From the NCBI GenBank assembly GCA_030591305.1, contig JAUVBI010000200.1, forward strand, positions 1 to 5,803: DNA of 5,803 nucleotides, written 5' to 3'. Both the position numbers and the translations under genes were made by a program. The stretch is from Pseudomonadota bacterium (lineage in GTDB: Bacteria > Pseudomonadota > Gammaproteobacteria > Pseudomonadales > Halieaceae). The notes beneath the pieces were generated by a model, which saw only the letters and a list, made by a program, of their open reading frames with translations, was not told the DNA's origin and did no database searches. Position 1 is the first letter of the stretch; every line of letters begins with the position of its first letter. Below are positions 1-5,608 of this stretch, piece after piece.

Positions 1-7
1 AGAGAAG

Positions 8-943
8 ATGAAGCGCAAACTGCCGCCACTAAACACCCTGCGAGTGTTCGAAGCCGCAGCGCGGCATTTGAGTTTTACCCGGGCTGCCGAGGAGCTGCAT
101 GTTACGCATGGTGCGGTCAGTCAGGCTGTCAAAACGCTGGAGAATTACTACCAGCAACCCCTGTTTATTCGCTCGAAGGGCAAGGTGTCATTAAACTCAG
201 CAGGTAAACGGCTATTGCCTGTCATCAGTGCTGCGCTCGATAAAATAGAAAGAGTTGGTTTACGTCTGGACAGTGATATGGATACCGAGGTGTTGACCAT
301 TCAGTTGACAGCGGCCTTCGCCGCCCAATGGTTGATTCCCCGCCTAAGTGACTTTCAGCAGCGTTACCCGCAGTTGACCATTCGCCTGTCCCCCTCTCAT
401 ACATTCTCCGGTTTTCAGAATCGCGAGGCCGATGTGGCCATTCGCTATGGCGCCTCGGTTTTTTCGCAGGTGATCACGGAAAAATTATTTGATGTGGATA
501 CGTTTGCCGCTTGTGCACCCTCACTGTTACAGGGTGAGCATGCACTGCGTTCGACTGCCGATTTAAAAAACCATAGCCTGATTCACGACGACGAGGGTGA
601 AGCCTGGCAGGCACTTTTTGACGAGGCTGGGCTCGATGGTCCAGAACAGGGTCGAGGGCTTTACTATGCCGATGCCTCGCTGGCCTTACAGGCGGCAGTG
701 GAGGGTGAGGGCGTTATAGTCGCCGGCAGCATTCTGGCGGCCAGAGGCCTGGCTGCAGGGCGCTTGGTAATACCATTTAATACCTTTGTACGTAGGCACA
801 ATGCCTACTTTCTGCACTTTCCTGAGCGCAGCGGGGACGAGCATAAAGTGCAGGTGTTCCGCCGTTGGATTCAAAAACAGGCGGCGTCCTATTTACATGA
901 AAAGCTCGATCTCGAGGCTTACCTCGCGTTGCCCAATGGCTGA
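8..943 (+). CDS. LysR-family transcriptional regulator, GcvA type
   Basis: This is a 311-residue DNA-binding regulator of usual LysR length. The N-terminal winged helix-turn-helix covers about residues 7-66. It opens with PPLNTLRVFEAAARHLSFT, and the recognition helix region reads VTHGAVSQAVKTLE; this form is typical of the GcvA subgroup. Residues 93-290 form the periplasmic-binding-protein-like effector domain, with the subgroup motif ADVAIRYG at 141-148. The start is supported by homology to the usual GcvA-like N-terminus (M-x-R-x-LPPLN) and by purines (AGAGAAG) directly before it, although the window edge cuts the upstream region. The gene points the same way as the enzyme genes, with a 100-base gap, instead of diverging from them as LysR regulators often do. 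By family knowledge, LysR regulators (GbuR, GpuR) sit beside guanidinobutyrase and guanidinopropionase genes in Pseudomonas, so control of the downstream enzymes is a reasonable inference. The effector is unknown. Confidence 0.93.
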   Translation: MKRKLPPLNTLRVFEAAARHLSFTRAAEELHVTHGAVSQAVKTLENYYQQPLFIRSKGKVSLNSAGKRLLPVISAALDKIERVGLRLDSDMDTEVLTIQLTAAFAAQWLIPRLSDFQQRYPQLTIRLSPSHTFSGFQNREADVAIRYGASVFSQVITEKLFDVDTFAACAPSLLQGEHALRSTADLKNHSLIHDDEGEAWQALFDEAGLDGPEQGRGLYYADASLALQAAVEGEGVIVAGSILAARGLAAGRLVIPFNTFVRRHNAYFLHFPERSGDEHKVQVFRRWIQKQAASYLHEKLDLEAYLALPNG

Positions 944-1043
944 TACTTTTACTCACAGGCCACGATAGAATAAGTCGATTGCCCGGACGATCACAGTTGC
1001 TTTACCCTCGCCATAGATATTCAGGTTTTCAGGCAGGGACAAA
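944..1043 (+). other. Spacer between the LysR gene and the aminotransferase gene
   Basis: This 100-base gap is the most likely place for an operon promoter and a LysR operator. I see no convincing sigma-70 pair. TAGATA at 1014-1019 resembles a -10 box but has no acceptable -35 at 16-18 bases upstream. CGAT recurs at 963, 976 and 988, roughly one helical turn or slightly more apart. No intrinsic terminator is visible after the LysR stop, so read-through from the regulator gene is possible. AGGGA at 1035-1039 is a plausible ribosome-binding site for the next gene. Confidence 0.4.
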
Positions 1044-2486
1044 ATGTATTCTCACAGCCGCATTCTGCACCGGGAGATTAATGGCACGCCGTTACCGGTG
1101 GCTGTAGAGGGGCGTGGTGTTTACATTATAGATAAAGCGGGCAAACAGTACCTGGATGCATCTGGGGGTGCCGCGGTTTCGTCTCTGGGGCACTCCCACC
1201 CCCGGGTTGTGCAGGCGATCAAAAATCAGGTGGGTAGTATCGCATTTGCCCATACGGGTTCCTTCACATCGGAGCCAGCCGAGGCGCTGGCAGACCACCT
1301 TATTCAGCATGCACCAGCGGGAATAGAGCACGTCTATTTTGTTTCCGGGGGCTCTGAGGCCGTCGAGTCTGCCCTGAAAATAGCCCGCCAGTTTTTTCTG
1401 GAAAAGGGGCAGGCCCGACGCAGCAGGTTTATCGCCAGGCGCCAGAGTTATCACGGTAATACCCTGGGCGCGCTGGCAGTGGGCGGCAACAAGTGGCGCC
1501 GTCAACCCTTCGAACCGCTGCTTGTGAGTGCCGACCATATCTCCCCCTGCTATGCCTACCGTGATCAACGCGCTGACGAAACGGCACAGCAATACGGTCA
1601 TCGGGTGGCCGATGAACTGGATACCCGCTTAACACAGGGGGGTGCAGAAGAAGTGATTGGTTTTGTCGCCGAGCCGGTGGTGGGTGCCACCGCGGGTGTA
1701 CTGGTACCGGTGCCCGGGTACTTTACCCGCATACGGGAAATTTGCGACCGTCATGGCATCCTGTTGATTCTCGATGAAGTGATGTGTGGCATGGGCAGAA
1801 CGGGCAGTTTGTTTGCTTGCGAACAGGAGGGAGTGAGACCGGATATTATCGCCATTGCCAAGGGGCTGGGGGCGGGGTATCAGCCCATTGGCGCCATGCT
1901 GTGCTCCAGCGAAATAGTTAGCACCATTGCCGATGGCTCCGGTTTTTTCCAGCACGGTCATACCTTCATGGGTCATGCAACGGCCTGCGCAGGGGCGCTG
2001 GCGGTGCAGCAGGTTATTGTCGAGGAGGGCTTATTGAAAAATGTCCAGCGCATGGGCGAGTTGCTCAACGATACGCTGCACGGCTGCTTTGACCAGCATC
2101 CCAATGTGGGTGACATTCGGGGCCGCGGCCTGTTCCGCGGCATAGAGCTGGTAGCTGACCGGGCCAGCAAAACACCGCTGCCCCCTGAACTTGCCGTGCA
2201 CGCCGCTATTAAGCGCCACGCAATGAGCGCGGGCCTGTTGTGTTATCCCGGCGGCGGTACTATTGATGGCAGGCGTGGTAATCATATTTTATTGGCACCC
2301 CCCTTTATTATTGAAAGGCAGCAGGTGTTTGAGCTGGTAGAAAAGTTGGAAGTAGCACTAAATAATGCCCTGCAAGAAACAGGAGTGAATCATGCCAGAG
2401 GCCCCACCTATTATTATTACAGTCGCACCCAACGGGGCGCGCAAAACCCGGATGGACCACCCAGCCCTGCCCATCACCCCGGATGA
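1044..2486 (+). CDS. Class III PLP-dependent aminotransferase (YodT-like / omega-amino acid type)
   Basis: This cytosolic fold-type I aminotransferase moves an amino group, usually from an omega- or beta-amino acid, to pyruvate or 2-oxoglutarate. Visible motifs are the phosphate-binding SGGSEA at 101-106, YHG at 136-138 (aromatic stacking on PLP), AEP with Glu210, LDEV with Asp244 (pyridine nitrogen), IAKG with the Schiff-base Lys273, and HTFMGH with Thr307. HILLAPPF near 414-421 marks the C-terminal domain. It most resembles the group holding Bacillus YodT, which is linked to beta-lysine breakdown; true substrate specificity cannot be read from the sequence. AGGGA four bases before the ATG supports the start. 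The family-like protein ends near residue 445. The last 30 or so residues (Tyr-, Pro- and Ser-rich) are an out-of-frame reading of the next gene, giving a 95-base overlap. Loss of one A from 2377-2379 would bring the TGA at 2386-2388 into frame, so this end is either a recent mutation or a sequencing error. Confidence 0.9.
   Translation: MYSHSRILHREINGTPLPVAVEGRGVYIIDKAGKQYLDASGGAAVSSLGHSHPRVVQAIKNQVGSIAFAHTGSFTSEPAEALADHLIQHAPAGIEHVYFVSGGSEAVESALKIARQFFLEKGQARRSRFIARRQSYHGNTLGALAVGGNKWRRQPFEPLLVSADHISPCYAYRDQRADETAQQYGHRVADELDTRLTQGGAEEVIGFVAEPVVGATAGVLVPVPGYFTRIREICDRHGILLILDEVMCGMGRTGSLFACEQEGVRPDIIAIAKGLGAGYQPIGAMLCSSEIVSTIADGSGFFQHGHTFMGHATACAGALAVQQVIVEEGLLKNVQRMGELLNDTLHGCFDQHPNVGDIRGRGLFRGIELVADRASKTPLPPELAVHAAIKRHAMSAGLLCYPGGGTIDGRRGNHILLAPPFIIERQQVFELVEKLEVALNNALQETGVNHARGPTYYYYSRTQRGAQNPDGPPSPAHHPG
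2381..2385 (+). promoter_or_regulatory. Ribosome-binding site of the BKACE gene
   Basis: AGGAG lies six bases before the ATG at 2392. It fixes the start of the BKACE gene even though the aminotransferase frame is still open there. It therefore shows that the downstream start is the genuine gene boundary and the upstream extension is the anomaly. Confidence 0.75.
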
Positions 2487-3213
2487 GTTGGCCGAGGTAG
2501 CACAGCAAAGCCAGGCGGCTGGGGCCGCTATGATTCATCTTCATGTGCGCGATGAGCACGGCAAACATAGCCTGGATGTTGCCCGGTATCGGGATGCCAT
2601 TGCGGCTATCCGCGCTCGGATTGGCAAGCAATTGATAATTCAGGTTACCAGTGAGGCGGTGGGTGTTTACAGTACAGAGCAGCAAATGGCGATGGTGCGG
2701 GAACTTCGCCCCGAGGCTGTGTCTTTGGCTATACGTGAACTTTGTCCTCAGGGGGCAGAGCAGCAGGCAGCTGATTTTTTCGCCTGGCTGGCCAGTGAGT
2801 GCATTGCTCCGCAGTACATCCTTTACTGCGTAGAGGATGTGGCTCGGTTTGAGTCCCTGCGGGACCGTGGGGTGATATCGGGCGAATGCCCTTCAGTGCT
2901 GTATGTGTTGGGGTGTTACGGCGACAGTGGGGATGCATCTGTGGCACAACTGCGGCCCATACTAGCAGCGAGTCGACGGCCTGTTATCTGGTCGGTATGT
3001 GCTTTTGGTGCCGCCGAGGCGGCGTGTATGAAGTTGGCTGCGAAGCTGGGTGGCCACTGCCGGGTTGGCTTTGAGAACAATTTGCTCCTGGCCTCGGGAA
3101 AAACCGCCCCTGATAATTCGGCGCTGGTGGCTCAGCTAGTCGCCACAGTAGCAAGGCAGGGTCGGTCCATTGCTTCTTCTGTTCAGGCTCGTGAACTAAT
3201 GGGCTTGGCATAG
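2392..3213 (+). CDS. Beta-keto acid cleavage enzyme (BKACE, DUF849; Kce-like)
   Basis: Members of this zinc-dependent TIM-barrel family condense a 3-keto acid with acetyl-CoA and split it into acetoacetate and a new acyl-CoA. The best known is 3-keto-5-aminohexanoate cleavage enzyme (Kce) of lysine fermentation. At 273 residues the length is normal. The N-terminus has the family form IITVAPNGA then PITPDELAEVA. IHLHVRD holds the zinc ligands His49 and His51. RVGFENN at 224-230 carries the third ligand, Glu228, and Arg224. Compared from memory with Kce, three positions differ. The STGG loop is replaced by TSEAVG at 86-91. The Asp after the zinc Glu is Asn229. The position of Kce Glu14, which contacts the substrate amino group, appears to be Arg17. 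The TSEAVG form seems to mark a recognisable subgroup and is not a sign of decay. The substrate is unknown. Its place between an aminotransferase and a guanidino-acid hydrolase suggests a keto acid made by the former. Confidence 0.9.
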   Translation: MPEAPPIIITVAPNGARKTRMDHPALPITPDELAEVAQQSQAAGAAMIHLHVRDEHGKHSLDVARYRDAIAAIRARIGKQLIIQVTSEAVGVYSTEQQMAMVRELRPEAVSLAIRELCPQGAEQQAADFFAWLASECIAPQYILYCVEDVARFESLRDRGVISGECPSVLYVLGCYGDSGDASVAQLRPILAASRRPVIWSVCAFGAAEAACMKLAAKLGGHCRVGFENNLLLASGKTAPDNSALVAQLVATVARQGRSIASSVQARELMGLA

Positions 3214-3226
3214 ACCTCATTCTCCC

Positions 3227-3276
3227 TCTCCCCTACACTACAGTTAGTATTACGAGCTGTGCCCGCTGAGGGGAGA
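3227..3276 (+). promoter_or_regulatory. Possible hairpin hiding the ureohydrolase ribosome-binding site
   Basis: TCTCCCCT at 3227-3234 is an exact reverse complement of AGGGGAGA at 3269-3276. The latter contains most of the strong Shine-Dalgarno sequence for the gene at 3279. The loop of 34 bases contains a smaller stem, ACAG 3240-3243 with CTGT 3257-3260, extendable by G-U pairs. The structure would block translation when formed. It could be a chance pairing between a CU-rich tract and a purine-rich site. It does not match any guanidine riboswitch class I know. Confidence 0.3.
3268..3275 (+). promoter_or_regulatory. Strong ribosome-binding site of the ureohydrolase gene
   Basis: GAGGGGAG lies three bases before the ATG at 3279. 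The gene sits 65 bases after the BKACE stop with no terminator visible between them, so this site probably gives it its own efficient translation start within a shared transcript. It fixes the start, which also matches the N-terminus of guanidinobutyrases (QPLGGNEMPRF). Confidence 0.7.
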
Positions 3277-3278
3277 AA

Positions 3279-4238
3279 ATGACTAACTACAACCAGCCAC
3301 TGGGTGGCAACGAAATGCCGCGTTTTGCTGGCCTTGCCTCTATGTTTCGCCTGCCCACCCAGGCCACAGCGGAGGGCCTGGATATCGCCTTGGTGGGCGT
3401 TCCACTGGATATTGGCAGCAGCAACCGCGGTGGCAGCCGCTTCGGCCCCAGGGAGATACGCTGTGAATCGGTCATGGTTCGCCCCTATGGCATGTATACC
3501 CGCGCGGCTCCTTTTGACTCCTTTCAAATAGCGGATATCGGGGATGTGCCGGTCAATACGTTCAATCTCCCTAAATCCATAGACATTATTGAGAAATTTT
3601 ATGATGGCGTGCTGGTCTGTGGTGCCAAGCCGGTGTCAATGGGTGGTGACCACACCATCGCCCTGCCCATATTGAGATCGCTGGCCAAGGTGCACGGGCC
3701 AGTGGCACTGGTACACGTTGATGCCCACGCTGACATCAACGACACCATGTTTGGTGAGAAAGTTTGTCACGGCACCCTATTCAGGAGAGCGGTAGAAGAG
3801 GAACTGGTAAACCCGCAAAAAATGTTCCAGATTGGTTTGCGTGCTACAGGTTATTCAGCGGAGGATTTCGACTGGTCTCGGGAGCGGGGTGCGAGAGTGG
3901 TGCCTGCCGAGGAATGTTGGCATACATCACTGATGCCACTTATGACGGAGATTCGGCAGCAGGTTGGCCCGGATACACCGGTCTACCTCAGCTTTGACAT
4001 CGATGGACTGGACCCCTCTGTGGCGCCGGGTACCGGCACACCTGAACCCGGTGGGCTCACCAGCATACAGGGCATAGAAATTATTCGCGGCTGCTGGGGG
4101 CTAAACCTGGTGGGAGCCGACCTGGTTGAAGTCTCCCCGCCCTATGATACTACCGGCAATACTTCCCTGTTAGCGGCCAACCTGATTTTCGAGATGCTCT
4201 GTTCCTTTCCGGGTTGTAATCGGCGTGAAGATGGTTGA
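3279..4238 (+). CDS. gbuA: Guanidino-acid ureohydrolase (guanidinobutyrase-like, arginase/agmatinase superfamily)
   Basis: This cytosolic binuclear manganese enzyme hydrolyses a guanidino group to urea and an amine. All metal ligands are present: His125 in GGDHT, Asp148, His150 and Asp152 in DAHADIND, and Asp240 and Asp242 in SFDIDGLDP. His164 in CHGT and Glu284 in DLVEVSPPYD complete the usual active site. At 319 residues the length is normal. The N-terminal QPLGGNEMPRFAG, the segment NDTMFGEK, and the end DTTGNTSLLAAN match, as I recall them, Pseudomonas guanidinobutyrase (GbuA) better than agmatinase SpeB. Met157 falls at a loop Met that I remember as a GbuA specificity residue, with Tyr in guanidinopropionase. 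4-Guanidinobutyrate to GABA plus urea is therefore the best guess; 3-guanidinopropionate is the main alternative and many databases would call it agmatinase. It follows the BKACE gene by 65 bases and overlaps the TetR start. The symbol gbuA is by resemblance. Confidence 0.9.
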   Translation: MTNYNQPLGGNEMPRFAGLASMFRLPTQATAEGLDIALVGVPLDIGSSNRGGSRFGPREIRCESVMVRPYGMYTRAAPFDSFQIADIGDVPVNTFNLPKSIDIIEKFYDGVLVCGAKPVSMGGDHTIALPILRSLAKVHGPVALVHVDAHADINDTMFGEKVCHGTLFRRAVEEELVNPQKMFQIGLRATGYSAEDFDWSRERGARVVPAEECWHTSLMPLMTEIRQQVGPDTPVYLSFDIDGLDPSVAPGTGTPEPGGLTSIQGIEIIRGCWGLNLVGADLVEVSPPYDTTGNTSLLAANLIFEMLCSFPGCNRREDG

Positions 4239-4932
4239 AGTGGTGTTGGAAGTTTCAAGTATAGAGCCTGAGAAAGCTCCGGCCCGGAAAAAAAGTACCC
4301 GGGGGGAGGCAACTCGAATTAAAATTAATCGGGCGACCCTGCAAATTATCAAGCGGGATGGCATGCGCGGAGTGCGTCATCGCGCCGTGGCAAAAGAGGC
4401 GGGCGTACCGCTGGGTGCTACCACCTATCATTACAGCAATATCGAAAATCTCATCGTCAGTGCCTTTATCCAGTGGCGGAGTGACGGTGCCCGCAGGGGT
4501 AACCCCATCGTTACCCACATTCAGGCTTACATAAAGCAGAATGCCTCCCGTTTGCTTGAAACAGAGTACGGAAGAGAAACCCTGTCCCGGGAAATCTATA
4601 ACCTTATGTTGGAGTATGAGATCGACCAGATTGAATGCCATCAGGATGATCGAATTATCGAGTTGGCTTTTTATCACGAGAGTTTGCTTATCGATAAACT
4701 GCGGAGTGAAGTCTTGCAATACTGGGAAGATCAGCTGGAGGGTCTAATTGCGTCCTTTGCCTCCCTGCAATCTCCAGACCCTATTGCCGACGCCCGCATT
4801 ACCCAGAGTATTTTTCATCAGCTGGAGCGCGAGGCAGTGATGAAAGGTAAAGACTATGACCGGAAATTGCTAACAGAAACGCTTCACCGGCATGTGTGCC
4901 ATATTATCGGCGTTGAATTTGCACTGTTATGA
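4225..4932 (+). CDS. TetR-family transcriptional regulator
   Basis: This is a 235-residue dimeric repressor-type protein of usual TetR length. After a basic, poorly conserved leader of about 25 residues, the helix-turn-helix domain spans about 26-75: RIKINRATLQIIKRDGMRGV, then HRAVAKEAGVPLGATTYHYS with the recognition helix, then NIENLIVSAF. Residues 80-235 are a helical ligand-binding domain too divergent to identify a ligand. The longest frame begins with GTG at 4225; an ATG follows at 4231. Neither has a good Shine-Dalgarno sequence, and both lie inside the end of the ureohydrolase gene, so translation is probably coupled to it. A TetR gene co-transcribed last in a catabolic operon suggests feedback on that operon, which is an inference. 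Its stop lies 13 bases from the stop of the facing lipoprotein gene. Confidence 0.88.
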   Translation: MKMVEVVLEVSSIEPEKAPARKKSTRGEATRIKINRATLQIIKRDGMRGVRHRAVAKEAGVPLGATTYHYSNIENLIVSAFIQWRSDGARRGNPIVTHIQAYIKQNASRLLETEYGRETLSREIYNLMLEYEIDQIECHQDDRIIELAFYHESLLIDKLRSEVLQYWEDQLEGLIASFASLQSPDPIADARITQSIFHQLEREAVMKGKDYDRKLLTETLHRHVCHIIGVEFALL

Positions 4933-4945
4933 ATTTGGGGACAGT

Positions 4946-5596
4946 TTAAAGTGCGGAAGTCTCAGGCAAAATATACAGCTCCACCCGGCGGTTTTGTGCG
5001 CGGCCACTGGCAGTGGCGTTGCTGGCAATGGGTTGGTCGAAGCTTCTTCCTTCTGAAAATGCCCGGGAGGAGGAGACACCCTGGGTGGCCAGGTAGTCGG
5101 CTACACTGCGGGCGCGGCGTTCCGAAAGCGTCTGGTTGTAGGCTTTGCTGCCGGTATTGTCTGTGTGGCCGGTAACGCGCAGTGTGGTGTCATTGTATTT
5201 TGCCAACACTTTTCCCACGGAATTCAGCACCGGGTAGACGTCACCGCGCAGGTTGTAAGAATCTGTTTCAAAGGTGATATTGCCGGGCATTATAAGCCTT
5301 ATGTTGTCGCCCTCACGCGATACACTAACGCCTGTTCCGCGTAACTCCTCGCGCAATCTGACTTCCTGTACGTCCATATAGGCACCGACACCAGCACCGA
5401 CCAGGCCGCAGCCCAGGGCCGCATTGCGGGCGTGCTTGCTGGAATCGATAGAGCCAATCAGGCCGCAGACGGCGGCGGCACCTGCCCCATAGGTGGCAGC
5501 TTTGCTGGCTTGCTGCTCCCCGGTATAGGGGTTAACTGTACAGGCGGTGAGTAACAGCGAGCCGGCTATGGCGGTGATTTTAAATGTGTTTTGCAT
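4946..5596 (-). CDS. Outer-membrane OmpA-domain lipoprotein (YiaD-like)
   Basis: This 216-residue lipoprotein anchors the outer membrane to peptidoglycan. The signal peptide spans residues 1-18 with lipobox LTAC, so Cys19 would be lipidated. The next residue is Thr, which does not retain the protein in the inner membrane, so outer-membrane sorting is expected. Residues 36-75 are two Gly/Ala-rich glycine-zipper segments followed by AYMDVQE, as in YiaD. The OmpA C-terminal domain runs from about 95 to 210: NITFETDSYNL, then TGHTDNTGS with Asp146, then NQTLSERRARSV with Arg161. These two residues match the diaminopimelate-binding Asp271 and Arg286 of E. coli OmpA. GRAQNRRVELYI closes the domain. 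I chose ATG at 5596 because GGAG sits six bases upstream; a longer frame from TTG at 5608 includes that site. Two extra cysteines, 44 and 63, lie in the zipper segments. It converges on the TetR gene and is probably functionally unrelated to the operon. Confidence 0.92.
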   Translation of the reverse strand: MQNTFKITAIAGSLLLTACTVNPYTGEQQASKAATYGAGAAAVCGLIGSIDSSKHARNAALGCGLVGAGVGAYMDVQEVRLREELRGTGVSVSREGDNIRLIMPGNITFETDSYNLRGDVYPVLNSVGKVLAKYNDTTLRVTGHTDNTGSKAYNQTLSERRARSVADYLATQGVSSSRAFSEGRSFDQPIASNATASGRAQNRRVELYILPETSAL

Positions 5597-5602
5597 TATT
5601 TT

Positions 5603-5606
5603 CTCC
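5603..5606 (-). promoter_or_regulatory. Ribosome-binding site of the lipoprotein gene
   Basis: On the minus strand GGAG is followed by six bases and ATG at 5596. This decides the start against an in-frame TTG at 5608, which would place the site inside the coding region and would add four residues before the normal signal peptide. Confidence 0.7.
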
Positions 5607-5608
5607 AA

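Noticed and set aside
997..1019. TTGCTT and TAGATA as a sigma-70 promoter for the enzyme genes
   Set aside because: The spacing is 11 bases, far too short, and no better -35 box lies 16-18 bases upstream of TAGATA.
1092..1601. Long open frame on the minus strand opposite the aminotransferase gene (169 codons)
   Set aside because: It lies wholly opposite a well-supported gene, has no recognisable domain, and its composition is that of an antisense shadow.
3245..3262. ACGA in a possible loop upstream of the ureohydrolase gene, recalling the guanidine-II (mini-ykkC) riboswitch
   Set aside because: That class needs two short GC-rich hairpins each with an ACGR loop. Here there is one ACGA with non-pairing flanks and no second copy.
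4255..4719. 154-codon open frame on the minus strand opposite the TetR gene
   Set aside because: The plus-strand frame has a clear helix-turn-helix domain; the opposite frame shows no family motif.
4921..4954. Inverted repeats (ACTGT/ACAGT and GCACT/AGTGC) across the shared 3' ends of the TetR and lipoprotein genes as a bidirectional terminator
   Set aside because: The stems are only five base pairs, the loops are long, the two pairings exclude each other, and there is no T tract on either strand.
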